The notes under the pieces are model-generated. The model ran no database searches. It was not told the origin of the DNA and saw only the letters and a program-made list of their open reading frames with translations. Both the position numbers and the translations under genes were made by a program. Of a DNA stretch of 64,000 bases, positions 9,624 to 20,532 are shown in pieces (the first letter of the stretch is position 1; each line of letters starts with the position of its first letter). Source of the DNA: Pyropia yezoensis (taxonomy: Eukaryota > Rhodophyta > Bangiophyceae > Bangiales > Bangiaceae). Location: positions 13,507,777 to 13,571,776 of the forward strand of contig CM020619.1 in the NCBI GenBank assembly GCA_009829735.1. The letters are read 5' to 3'.

Positions 9624-12600
9624 ATGACCGGGGGGCGCTGGGGTTACCCAAGCAAGCCACCCCGGAGTACCGCGGGGAAAGCCCCACGGAGAGCGCGGTT
9701 GAGCCGACGCCGCATCAACCCCCGGGTACACCTTCCGGCCCCGACGACACGGCGTCAGGGGATTGATGACCAACCTCCAAGGTTGGGAGGAGAGGACGGG
9801 AAGCCCCGTCACATGGAACCAGACAAGGGCCCTGTTCAGGATGCCCGAGCTACACCGGATATCGGTGTAGGACATGTGTTGTTTACCTTGGAGAACTTCA
9901 AGGTATCAGCCACACTGGGGGTTGACCCCCAGTCGACACGATCGTACTACCCTGTACTGGACACAGGGGCTGGACCCAACCTTATCCGGAAGGATACCCT
10001 CCCGGACAAGTGGCTTCCACGAGTCAGAGTGACTCGGGGACCCACCATCAAGGACGCGAATGGTCGACTCATTCGTACGACCGCAGCGATGTCGCTGCGG
10101 GTTACCATCGGGGATCTCACCACGGAAGTTGACTTCCTGGTATGTGAAACGCTATCGGTGCCCTGCATACTGGGGTGCACCTTCATCAACGTTCACGTTG
10201 ATGCAATCCGGCCAGGCCGGAGGACCGTCGAGCTTCAAGAAGCCGACGGGACGAAGCGAGGACACACGGCTATCGTCAGGGACCTGACGCTACAAGGAAG
10301 CCACGTTAACGTGGCTGAGGTGTACGCAAGCGTCGAGCCGAAGACACTTCGGTTGGCCAAGCGAACTCGCTTTGAGCCGTTGTCAGAGACAGTCCTCCCG
10401 GTTAACTGCGACCTCGCAGGCATCTGCAGAGTCCAGTCCAACCTACGGACGTACAAGCGCCATGGGTTGACCATGGCCAACGGTCTCATAGACCTCCCAG
10501 CAGGAGGGTCGTCCCTCCTAGTGATGGCGAACTATCGCCGTAAGGCAGTCACCCTCCCGAAGGGAACTATCCTCGGGATTGCCGAACTCTACGAAGGAGA
10601 TATCCTTACCCCTGATAAGGAAGGTCAAGTGGAACCACTTGAAGTACTGGCGGTCGCCGAGACCACCGAGCGACAGCAACCCGATGACGGGAAGCCTAAC
10701 CCATCGGCGGCTCCGGCGGACCTGCCGCCAAAGGACCAAGAGGCCTTGAAGGCACTGGCCGAGGCTGACCTCGACCACCTTCCCCCTTCGGTAGCCGAAG
10801 GGGTACGACGGATGCTAAGAAAGCATGACGTCATGTGGACAGGCGGGGCCTTGGGGACCATTGGGGCAACCCAACATCGTATAGACCTGGTACCAGGCGC
10901 ACGACCCGCCCGCTCACAACCGCACCGAGCGGGACCTATGCAACGAGAGATCGTTGATGGAGAAGTGAAGAGGATGAGTGAAGCTAAGGTGATCCGACCT
11001 TCGATGTCGGAATGGGGTGCCCCAGTCGTTATTGTGCCGAAGAAGGATCAAACCCCTCGGTTTTGCATCGATTATCGACGCCTCAACTTGGTTACCAAGA
11101 AGGACTCATACCCTTTACCAAGGATGGATGAATGCATCGACTCCCTGGGGGAGGCTACGGTGTTTACCACCATCGACTGCAATGCCGGATACTGGCAGAT
11201 CCCGGTGGCGGACGAGGATATCCCCAAGACGGCATTCGTCTGTCACAGTGGAGTGTACGAGTTCCGAAGGATGCCCTTCGGATTGTCCAACGCCCCCGCT
11301 ACATTCCAGCGGGCTATCGACATCATACTGTCGGGGGTGAAGTGGCGTAACTGCCTAGTGTACCTCGATGACGTCATCGTCTTCTCGCGTAACATGGATG
11401 ACCATGTACAACATGTTGACAAGGTACTCACCCTCTTGAGGAACGCCGGGGTAACCCTGCGTCTGAAGAAGTGCGCCTTCTTCCAACAGACGGTCGAGTA
11501 TCTGGGCCACCAGATAACCCCTGGTAAACTAGGGGTACTCGAAGCCAATACCCGGGCACTCCGGGATGCCCGGTTCCCCAACACCCAGACGCAGCTCAAG
11601 AGCTTCCTGGGAATGTGCAATGTATACCGACGGTTCATCAAGGACTTCGCTCGGATAGCTAAACCGTTAACGGTTCTTACGAGCAGTACCTTACCCAAGG
11701 TACTCCAACCCCCTTCGCCTAGCGAAGAGGAGGCATTCGAGTCGCTGAAGCGAGCCCTACTAGCCCCACCCGTCCTTGCGTTACCGCATAGACGGGGTAC
11801 CTTCGTCATCGATGTCGATGCGTGTGATACACAAGTGGGATGCACCCTGTTACAGGGAGAGACGTTGATAGGTACCGATAACGTTATCCCGGACCTACGT
11901 CCGGTAGGGTACTTCAGCCGGACACTCAACCCGGCTGAGCGGAACTATAGTGCCACCGAGCGTGAATGCCTCGGAGTTATATGGGCAGTGCAACTGCTCC
12001 GTCCATACCTGGAGGGCTCCAGGTTCATCGTGAGGTCCGACCACGAACCCCTACGATGGCTCCTCAACCTTGGTGACAAGGATTCCGATAACCATGGGAG
12101 GCTAGCCCGATGGAGGCTGAAGATGGCCGAGCACGACTACCGCACGGTGTATAAGGCTGGGTCAACCCACCACCTCGGAGACGCGTTGTCTCGACTCGAC
12201 ACCCCGAGCGGGGATACCCGCCCGGTGGACGAGGACATCCCGGTGGTACCGGTGTGCATGGTGGGTAATGCTACCCAGGGTATGGCTGACCATACCATGG
12301 CACACCTTGCGTGCCCATTGACCCTCGCGGACTTCCGCGAGGCACAGGCCAACGACGATGACTGTAGACGTCATCGTGCTAACCTCCTGGCCGGTACGGC
12401 CGGCATCTTCTCCGAGAACGAAGACGGACTCATATACCGGCGGGCACCCGCCGATGGACGACATCAAGTCGTGGTTCCCGTGTCCTTACGGCAAGCCGTC
12501 ATGAAACGAGAACATGAGAACCCTACAGCCGGACACCCGGGGGGTTCACGTATGTTCGCAGCAATGCGAAGGTTCTTCTACTGGCCAGCAATGGCCGTCG

Positions 12601-14751
12601 ACGTGGTCGACCACGTAAGGGGATGCCACCCCTGTGCACGTAACCGCATGAGTCTACATAGGCGGGCGTCTGCCATGAAGCTATTCCCACCTGATGGGCC
12701 CAACGAGCAAGTCGCTATCGACATACTCGGGCCACTTCCGATAACGGAAGAAGGGAACAGGTACATCCTGGTCATGTCTGACCGCTTCACTAAGCTGTCA
12801 AGAGCGGCAGCCATCCCGAATGATACGGCATACACGATCATGAACGCAGTGGTTGACCACTGGATCAGTGCATACGGAGTCATGAAGCAACTCCTCTCCG
12901 ATAACGGAGCAAACCTTACGTCGGCATTCTGCACTAAGGTCCTGGGCATGTTCGGTATCGAACCACGTCGGGCATCCGACTACCACCCGCAGTCCAACGG
13001 GCAGGTGGAGCGGTTCAACCGCACCATCGTAAAGATGCTACAGTGCTACGTGCCATGGGAGGCTAGCCCGATGGAGGCTGAAGATGGCCGAGCACGACTA
13101 CCGCACGGTGTATAAGGCTGGGTCAACCCACCACCTCGGAGACGCGTTGTCTCGACTCGACACCCCGAGCGGGGATACCCGCCCGGTGGACGAGGACATC
13201 CCGGTAGTACCGGTGTGCATGGTGGGTAATGCTACCCAGGGTATGGCTGACCATACCATGGCACACCTGGCGTGCCCATTGACCCTCGCGGACTTCCGCG
13301 AGGCACAGGCCAACGACGATGACTGTAGACGTCATCGTGCTAACCTCCTGGCCGGTACGGCCGGCATCTTCTCCGAGAACGAAGACGGACTCATATACCG
13401 GCGGGCACCCGCCGATGGACGACATCAAGTCGTGGTTCCCGGGTCCTTACGGCAAGCCGTCATGAAACGAGAACATGAGAACCCTACAGCCGGACACCCG
13501 AGGGGCTCACGTATGTTCGCAGCAATGCGAAGGTTCTTCTACTGGCCAGCAATGGCCGTCGACGTGGTCGACCACGTAAGGGGATGCCACCCCTGTGCAC
13601 GTAACCGCATGAGTCTACATAGGCGGGCGTCTGCCATGAAGCTATTCCCACCTGATGGGCCCAACGAGCAAGTCGCTATCGACATACTCGGGCCACTTCC
13701 GATAACGGAAGAAGGGAACAGGTACATCCTGGTCATGTCTGACCGCTTCACTAAGCTGTCAAGAGCGGCAGCCATCCCGAATGATACGGCATACACGATC
13801 ATGAACGCAGTGGTTGACCACTGGATCAGTGCATACGGAGTCATGAAGCAACTCCTCTCCGATAACGGAGCAAACCTTACGTCGGCATTCTGCACTAAGG
13901 TCCTGGGCATGTTCGGTATCGAACCACGTCGGGCATCCGACTACCACCCGCAGTCCAACGGGCAGGTGGAGCGGTTCAACCGCACCATCGTAAAGATGCT
14001 ACAGTGCTACGTGGCCGAGCACACGAACACTTGGGACAGGCTTCTGTCCGTACTCACCCTGGCATACAATGCCAGGCCACATCGGAGCACAAACATTGCT
14101 CCGCTGGAGTGGGTCATGCCACTAGGCGTCGGTAACCTGACGCTGCCACCCGGCAGGTGCACTCGGTATGATACACCGAAGGGCCGACCCGCCGAACGCA
14201 TCCACCTAGCTTGGTTGGCCAAGCTATCGTGGATGATTCCTAAGCTCAAGGGTGCCCTTGACAGAACACAACTTCGATATAAGAAGAACTTCGACGCCCG
14301 ACTACGGGTGCGCAATGCAACCCTGGTAACAGGTGACTGGGTCTACATCAGACACCAGAAGTTCCGAGGGAACAAGCTTATGCAACCGGTCAACGGACCG
14401 TACCAGATCCTCCACAGAGATGACCACTCTGTTATCTTACACTCCGATACGGAGATTCAACGCATCAGCATGAATGATGTCACACCTGCTCCGATGCCGG
14501 AACAGCCTCAGCCGGTACCGGCTGGGTTGCTACATGAAGCTCTTACAACCCACCGGTCAGATGACCCGGTGGGACCGGATGGGATTCCATACCAAGTAGA
14601 GAGCGTGGTCGGACACACCGACCCGGACCTACCAGGACCCTGGTACGTCAAGGTTATGTGGGTCGGATACGACTCACCCACCTGGGAACAGGCGGCAAAT
14701 ATACCCCGCCAACTCCTCATGCCGTACATGAGGCGACGACGCCTACTGTAA
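9624..14751 (+). pseudogene. pol: Pol polyprotein of element B, disrupted by a tandem duplication
   Basis: ATG 9624 opens 1163 codons ending at 13115; a second frame, 13084-14751, carries the rest. The domains are protease (LDTGAG near residue 111), reverse transcriptase (YLDD near residue 579), RNase H (VIDVDACD, SDHEPLRW), integrase zinc region (HPCARNR), integrase core (AIDILG, SDNGANLTS, SNGQVERFNR) and a C-terminal chromodomain (about 14590-14730). A direct repeat of 961 bp (12092-13052 and 13053-14013) covers the end of RNase H through most of the integrase core. Since 961 is not a multiple of three, reading into the second copy is out of frame. Without the repeat the frame would be whole, so either this copy is recently inactivated or the assembly duplicated it. 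Confidence 0.88.
12092..14013 (+). repeat. 961-bp tandem direct duplication inside pol
   Basis: Copy 1 is 12092-13052 and copy 2 is 13053-14013, joined head to tail at GTG/CCATGGGAGG. I saw about half a dozen base differences (for example GGTGGTACC/GGTAGTACC, GTGTCC/GGGTCC, GGGGGGTTC/GAGGGGCTC). The copies therefore are not a simple collapsed read error. Little or no microhomology is visible at the junction. Confidence 0.9.
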
Positions 14752-15229
14752 CAACCCAACCGACACCGACTTCGGCTGTTGGGGGGTGAGGCTTATACCT
14801 ACTAAGTAGGGTGTGACATGGTTACGGCAGACTTAGGTTTCTAAGTCAAATCAGACTTAGGTTTCTAAGTCGAACCAAGCTTAGGTAACTAAGTAGAGCT
14901 AAACTTAGGTAACGAAGTAAAACCTGAACCTTAATAAGTTAACTTAAAGGTAAAGGCTAACTCCGATAATATCGAAGTAACTAGGGAGCTTACACGGGAG
15001 GATGACCTCCCCAAGCCAAGACACCAAGTGAGGGAGGATGACCTCCCCAAGCATGAACCTACCGGAAGAAGTTGGACGGGAGGCAAGGCACTACTGAGCC
15101 AGAAGGGGTACTCCCCAGGGCAGCAAACAGAGGCAAGCAATGCCCCCAAAGGGGATGAGTTTATACTCACTACTACCCGGCTACCATAAGGGTTGCCGGG
15201 GCCCTCCCCCGCACAAACAATAGCACTCC
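14752..15229. other. spacer between convergent pol and antisense ORF
   Basis: No gene is seen. From about 14780 to 14990 it is notably A/T-rich compared with its flanks, and it contains the hairpin array at 14830-14920. GGGAGGATGACCTCCCCAAG occurs twice (about 14997-15016 and 15032-15051) and is itself partly palindromic (GGGAGG/CCTCCC). Confidence 0.6.
14830..14920. terminator. four tandem ~24-bp hairpin units, possible bidirectional 3'-end signal
   Basis: Units begin at 14830, 14854, 14879 and 14902, a period of 23-25 bp. The first two read GACTTAGGTTTCTAAGTC, a perfect 7-bp stem (GACTTAG/CTAAGTC) with a 4-base loop. The third and fourth keep the pattern with changes (CTTAGGTAACTAAG, CTTAGGTAACGAAG). 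They lie between the 3' ends of pol (plus) and the antisense ORF (minus). A role in ending both transcripts is inference. Confidence 0.45.
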
Positions 15230-17677
15230 TCAGTGGGTAGACCCACTGCCCGAGGGAGGCCACTCACGCGTAAGCGCGTAGACCTCCGTGCTTAACCGAT
15301 CGGCAACGTCACGACGGTCGACCACCCGAGTTACCTCGGTGCATAGCTGGACGAGGGTGCTGCGGCCAGCCTCCACGTCCTCCAGAGCTTTCTGGAGGCG
15401 GTCCAGCACGCCACCGAAGCAACGCGCTGACCCAACCAGCGCAGCACCTGGGGGGATATCCCCCCAGCTAACAGAGAGACCCCCACGCGTTGCGCGGGTA
15501 ACAAGGGCGTCAACGCCCTCATACCAGAGACGGGGACCCCCGTCATGTAGGACAGGGGCGGGAGGTGACACTGGCGCAGCCAGAGGAGCCACAGGAGCCG
15601 ACACGGCTACCACCGGAGCCGGTGGCACCTGATACGAGGCCCGGTAGGACCCTACCGAAGGGGCTCCACCGTAACCACGGCGGTACTCCGCCCGACGACG
15701 GGACACCTCACGCTCCCCACCCACAGAGCCCCACTCTCGGGGACGACGGCCAACCGCCGCCGGAATCGGGTTACCGAACCACGGAGCAAGGACCTGAAGA
15801 GGGTCATGGATAACCATGGGAATACCCAGGTCAGCAACAGCCTCGGTGGATGCCCACCCATGGCAACTGGGCTCACCCGGCTGAGTACGCCGGACACGCA
15901 ACGAGTGACGAGGCAAGGGGGAAGCCCCAGCCTGCGGGTCCCGGTACGGGGGAAGGGCCAACACCCCAGCCCAGTTCACGGCATCGTGAACAGCCAGCAG
16001 GGCTTCGAACTCCCGGGCCAACCCGGTCTTGGCGGCTATCAGATCCACGCCCAACTGCGCGATGTGCCGACGGACACCCGTCGGAAGATGAAACAGACGA
16101 CCCTGCCGGCGGACGGACAGCAAGAAGGATGAAGCCTGCCCGAGGGTAACCTCAATGGTGAAGGTACCCTGCAACGGGTGGACCGGTCGCGAGGCCAACA
16201 CACTCCCGAAGAAGCGAAGACAGGAGCCGGTGTCAAACCGGAAAGCAGGGGCGGGTTCCCGTCCCTCCTGCCATAGCGGCGGGCGCACGGGAGTGTATAC
16301 CGGAGCACGACCGTTGCCGGTCTGCAACGCACACGTTATATCCGTGCGGAACGCATCCGCCATGACACCATGGTTACGTCGCCAACTCGACGCCGACTTC
16401 AACCCCGCCATGGGCGGGTAGGGAGCCGTCAACGACAGATACGGGGGTACCCCCGGGTAGTAGTCAAAGTCGGGATACCGACCGGTACGGCCCACCGTCT
16501 CCCCAAACGCAACCGGCTCCGCCGCCGCCGCAATCCCCCGAGCACTAGCCAGGTAGTCAATCTCCCGCGGCAACGCGGGGGCAATCAGGTCGCAGACCCC
16601 GAAGTTGGGGTCGAGGTAGACCTCACCCCGTCCCACCCGGGTGCGCCAGAGCTGCGCATGCCGGTCGTCCGGCTGACTCAGGATCCAATGGTGTTCCACC
16701 CGGACCGCGTTCGGCTGGTTGACCAGCCGCACCAACTCCCGCTCCCAGCTCGGGTCCACCTTGACGCGCCGGGAGGACTCTCCACGGGGATGCACCAGGT
16801 GGAAGTCCACCCGCATACGCCCATCGGACTCCATCGACTCTTGCACCGTGAGGCCTCGAACCCGAGCCACCAAGTCGGACACCGACATGGCGGGTTGACC
16901 CGCCGCCACGGCGACGCCGCCACCCAACGGGGCAACCCGGGCAGGACCAGGAAGAATCGGGGGCGCCGGGGGACGCACCACCGGCAGAGGGGCCGACGTC
17001 GGAGATGGACGAGGCCGAGGAGGAAGAAGAAGGGCGGGCACCCGCCCGGAGTAACTCCCGGTGTCAACCGCCATGGGAGAAGGAGCGTCTTGACCGCTCG
17101 ACACCCGCGGCACCGCAGGTATGGTACCGGCGCCGGCACCACCCGTCGGCGTATCCCCCGCCTCGGAAGGGGAAGGCACTTGGACATCCTCCGGAGCCGG
17201 AGCCCCGGCCGTGCGGACACCCGCACCGTCTTGACCCGCCGCACCGGGTGTCGCACCGCCACCACCACCCGCGTCAACGTCGGGACCGCCTCGAGGAGTC
17301 ACCGCCCGGACACCCGGACCACCTTGACCAGCCGGAGTCGGCTGCGGGTCGCCACCTCCGCCGCAGGGCGGACCATCTTGAGGTAGCTGCGGTGAGCCGG
17401 CACCGGCACCAGGCTCCATCCGGGCAGCCGGCAGAGAGGGGGTAGAAGCCGCCACGCGCGGTTGACCGCCGGGTTGACCTCCGGCCGACGGCACCGTCGT
17501 GCCGCTGCACACGGACGACAGTCCTCCGGCCGACAGACGGACGGACACCGCAGGCCCGTCGTCGTCAGACGAGCTCACCCCGTAACGCGCGGCGTCGGGA
17601 CCGACAGGCGCGTCGTCCTCCATCTCCTCCCCGATCAGGAGGTCTTCCTCCTCTCCAAGCACCTGGGGATAGGACAT
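15230..17677 (-). CDS. antisense ORF protein of element B, unknown function
   Basis: ATG 17677 gives 815 residues to TGA 15230-15232. The open frame reaches 17959, but that start is GTG and the stretch is poorly protein-like. Residues 1-10 lead into an acidic stretch (GEEEDLLIGEEMEDD). Next is a long Gly/Pro/Ala-rich linker, then an ordered region from about 255. It includes a block at about 485-560 (FFGSVL, RRQGRLFHL, GVRRHIAQL) shared with the element A antisense protein. A second Pro/Ala linker is followed by a C-terminal helical block (GGVLDRLQKALEDVEAGRS). It converges on pol and would need its own promoter near the 3' LTR. The frame is intact over 2.4 kb, which argues for selection. I cannot assign a family or activity. 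Confidence 0.7.
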   Translation of the reverse strand: MSYPQVLGEEEDLLIGEEMEDDAPVGPDAARYGVSSSDDDGPAVSVRLSAGGLSSVCSGTTVPSAGGQPGGQPRVAASTPSLPAARMEPGAGAGSPQLPQDGPPCGGGGDPQPTPAGQGGPGVRAVTPRGGPDVDAGGGGGATPGAAGQDGAGVRTAGAPAPEDVQVPSPSEAGDTPTGGAGAGTIPAVPRVSSGQDAPSPMAVDTGSYSGRVPALLLPPRPRPSPTSAPLPVVRPPAPPILPGPARVAPLGGGVAVAAGQPAMSVSDLVARVRGLTVQESMESDGRMRVDFHLVHPRGESSRRVKVDPSWERELVRLVNQPNAVRVEHHWILSQPDDRHAQLWRTRVGRGEVYLDPNFGVCDLIAPALPREIDYLASARGIAAAAEPVAFGETVGRTGRYPDFDYYPGVPPYLSLTAPYPPMAGLKSASSWRRNHGVMADAFRTDITCALQTGNGRAPVYTPVRPPLWQEGREPAPAFRFDTGSCLRFFGSVLASRPVHPLQGTFTIEVTLGQASSFLLSVRRQGRLFHLPTGVRRHIAQLGVDLIAAKTGLAREFEALLAVHDAVNWAGVLALPPYRDPQAGASPLPRHSLRVRRTQPGEPSCHGWASTEAVADLGIPMVIHDPLQVLAPWFGNPIPAAVGRRPREWGSVGGEREVSRRRAEYRRGYGGAPSVGSYRASYQVPPAPVVAVSAPVAPLAAPVSPPAPVLHDGGPRLWYEGVDALVTRATRGGLSVSWGDIPPGAALVGSARCFGGVLDRLQKALEDVEAGRSTLVQLCTEVTRVVDRRDVADRLSTEVYALTREWPPSGSGSTH

Positions 17678-18250
17678 GATAACGGGTGCAGAGTCCCCCG
17701 CGCCCACAAGCCGTCGACGGCTACGACCCGGTACGGTGGGATAACCGGGACGAGCCAGGGAAGCGCAGGCACCCGCGCTTATGACCACAAACGGCCACGA
17801 GCAGCGCCACAAACACGCGGGTCGACCCACGCCGCACGGGGCTACGAACGCGCCCCACCCAGGCACCTGGGCGGGACGGGGCCACCCCCACACACGGGGT
17901 AAGCAAGGGGGGTCACCCCCAACCGCCCCCACGCAACGCGGGCAGCCCCCGCCCCCCACTCAATCGTCCACACGAGAGGGACGCCCCTACCACCAGGCAC
18001 CTGGTGGCGGATCCGCTTGCACCACCCCTCGGAAAGGGGGGTCGTGAACAAAAACCCGCATCGGGAAATTAACGGTCCGGAAAACGGATCGTGTGTGTAC
18101 CACACAAAGGGGGGCACCCCCCTCGGACAACCTCGAAAAGGGGTGTCTGTCGCGACGGGGCGCAAAGCCCCACCCGACGGGTAAACAGTCACGCGACCCA
18201 CTTACATTCGGTAACCCGAATGCAACTCGACCCGAGGACGGGCCGAATCT
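17678..18250. other. region between antisense ORF start and 3' LTR of B
   Basis: About 570 bp that would hold the promoter or leader of the antisense gene. It is rich in short G and C runs (GGGGTCACCCCC-type motifs) that could fold. No ORF with a credible ATG was seen. Confidence 0.4.
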
Positions 18251-18260
18251 AAGGGGGGGA
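18251..18260 (+). promoter_or_regulatory. polypurine tract of element B
   Basis: AAGGGGGGGA, followed by TA and then the 3' LTR start TGTAGCA. This is the expected site and composition of the plus-strand primer. Confidence 0.75.
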
Positions 18261-18262
18261 TA

Positions 18263-18624
18263 TGTAGCAATATGGTTGTCCGTATTGTGACCCTAATATC
18301 AGGGGGGCTACTTCTAATCCTTAACTTTCAATTTGAGAGTCCGAACTGGTCACGGTATCTATAAGTTACGTATGACCAGAGGGACTTGCATCTTGGGGTG
18401 AGGGTAGTTAGTAGTGTCTCCGAGGGTTTATAACGAGGGGGCCGGTGGCGAATCCACCGCCGGCCAGGGTAGAACAACAAACCCCTCCCATTTGGGCTCC
18501 CATCTTGGTCCCGTGGCTTGCGCTCCAAGGACAGCAACCTTGGCCTCCCGGTGACGTTGGTGCCGATCCCCCTTGGTGAGTGTTCCCTGAGAGTGGACGT
18601 GCGACGGATTCCTATTGTGCTACA
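18263..18624 (+). repeat. element B 3' LTR
   Basis: 362 bp, near-identical to 6844-7206. It ends TTGTGCTACA and is followed at once by the truncated transposase sequence at 18625. The following bases CCACA do not match the left flank ATGTG. Confidence 0.95.
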
Positions 18625-20532
18625 CCACAACGCAGCCCTGCATGACCATTCGGGCCCCTGGATCACGCTGGAAGTGCAAGGGCCACATGGGCCCCGGCCT
18701 CGCACTGACACGGCACGTCCTATACGACAATGTCATTTACATTGGCACTCCTGTAACCGACGCGGGTGAGCGCGACGTGCAGGGTCGGTTTTTGATCCTG
18801 TCTGTGGGGGCTCACACGCACCCTCCCCCTGCCATCACCAGCTCTACGCGTGGTCTACTCGTCACGGCGAAGGAGGTCCGAGATCACCATCACATCACTG
18901 TTGCGCTAGAGGAGGAAGACGTGCGCAAAAAGCTCGCTGATGAGTATGGGCGCGAGGCGGCCGCTGTGCCCCAGCAGGCCCTGAGGTACGCGCGGCGGCA
19001 GGCGGCAACCGAGAGAAGCCCGTGGGGACAAGGCCGGGATGCCGCCATCCGCATGGTCGCGCCGGCGCAGGCGGCGGGCGACCCCTGCTTCAGGGCTCCC
19101 ATCGTGTCGCCGGAGACGGGCTACATCTTCCCTGCCTTCAGCGACACAAAACTCAGGCGCGTAGCGAACGGCGTCATATCCCTGGAGACGGATGAGTACT
19201 ACAAATCCGTTCAGGCCGCGGGATTGGGGCGGGACGGCGAATTTTTCGCTCTGGCCATCACCTCCACTGTCAACAACAAGGGCGTTACGCTCGCGCGGTT
19301 CTTCATCCAACGCGCGACAAGGTTTGTAGCGAGGACGTGCTACAAGTTCTTTTTTGAGCAAGTGCTACGTTTGAACGCCAAGTGGGCACCCTGGCACGTA
19401 CACGTGGCGCAGCGCATCACGTCGATGGTTCCGGCGAATGACTGGCCCCCAGCTGATGCAGCCTTCGCCAGAGCCACGCAGGAGGTGCAGCAGATGCGCG
19501 ACGGTGTGCTCGTCGGGATCACCCTCGACTTTTCGGCGACGCTGACAGGCGGTGTGTGCGACGCCCTGGTCGATGTGGGCTTCACCGGCTTTACAGCCGA
19601 CCAGCACGCGCTGCGCCTGCTCTTTGGCTGCCAAGCGCATGCCCACCGCTTGTGCGGCCGCGCCCCTTTATCGGTGCGGGCCCACATGCGCAAGCTTATT
19701 GACTGCTACAACCTGTCGGAGGCGGCCCGGCTGCGCGCACTCGTCGTGGAACTGGAGCCGACTCGCGACTGTGCTGGTGTCCTCGCCAATCCTCGGCTAC
19801 TGCCTGCTTTTTGCCCCGCGTATTCGGCGGCCCACAGCGTGCAACGCCAGGCGGCGTCTCCAACCACCAACACCGAGGAGTCTTTGCATGAGAGAGTCTA
19901 CAAGCTGTGTGGCCGCAGGCAGCCGTTGATGGTCGCAATGGCAGGCTGCAAGTTTGTGGACATGCGAGACGCGGAGGACATGGACGCTGGCCGCGCAGCA
20001 GGAGCGCATACCTCGGTGGAGCGCGGCGCGCTCTCCCAGCGCCGGCAGGAGCAGCGGCGCAAGAAGCGCGACCGCGGCCAACGCGGGGCCCCGGACGATG
20101 ACGGCGGTCTGGCGGGCGTAGAGGCACTGGACGCGGCCACGGCCGGGTCGGATGACTCCACCGACACGCTCATCGCAGGCGGCGGAGTGGCTGACACGCG
20201 CGAGTGCGCGCACCTCGGCAGCCAAGCTACCGCGCAAGAAGCAGGCGAGGGCTACCCCGCGGGCGGCAGCCGCTGCGAAGGTTCGCATTCCTGAGCTCGA
20301 GAGAGAGCTCCTCGAGCAGAAGAACCGTGCCCTTGCGGCAGAGCTGTCGGCCATGCGAGCGACGGGTTCGGGGCCGGCCCCTCCTGCAGCCGCGGTCAAC
20401 TCATCCGGTGGCTCAGCTGGTCCACCGGCCTGGTTGGCTGGCTTGCTATCTGCCGCCTTCCCGACGCCCACGGACGCTCCCGCGGTCCCGTCAACCCAAG
20501 CTGTTGCCCGCCCCCCCGGGAGGCGGGAGTAG
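18625..20532 (+). pseudogene. MULE-like transposase, 5'-truncated and frameshifted
   Basis: A frame open from inside the B LTR runs to 20294. It begins with a possible zinc-binding block (WKC ... HTHPPP) resembling the FLYWCH-type finger of MULE transposases. A helical core follows. LDFSATL, then FGCQAHAHRLC about 35 residues later, resembles the second catalytic Asp and the C-x2-H region of MULE DDE enzymes. Near 20160-20290 the sensible reading moves to another frame, which codes a basic stretch and a coiled coil (PELERELLEQKNRALAAEL) ending at TAG 20530-20532. The 5' end is missing exactly at the LTR border. The MULE assignment rests on motif spacing only. It could also be another DDE family. 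Confidence 0.45.

Larger units (their letters stand above)
6844..18624 (+). mobile_element. Ty3/gypsy retrotransposon B (11.8 kb, two LTRs)
   Basis: The order is 5' LTR, primer-binding site, gag, pol (protease, reverse transcriptase, RNase H, integrase, chromodomain), convergent spacer with hairpins, antisense ORF, polypurine tract, 3' LTR. Domain order and the YLDD and integrase motifs place it in Ty3/gypsy; the C-terminal chromodomain suggests a chromovirus-type element. The two LTRs differ at about three places in 363 bp, so the copy is fairly young. It is larger than usual for the group because of the antisense gene and an internal duplication in pol. The flanks do not form a target duplication, which suggests recombination between two B copies or an assembly join. 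Confidence 0.9.

Noticed and set aside
17678-17959. N-terminal extension of the B antisense ORF to 17959
   Set aside because: The frame starts at GTG, not ATG, and the added residues are Cys/Trp/Gly-rich and unlike protein. ATG 17677 followed by an acidic stretch is better.
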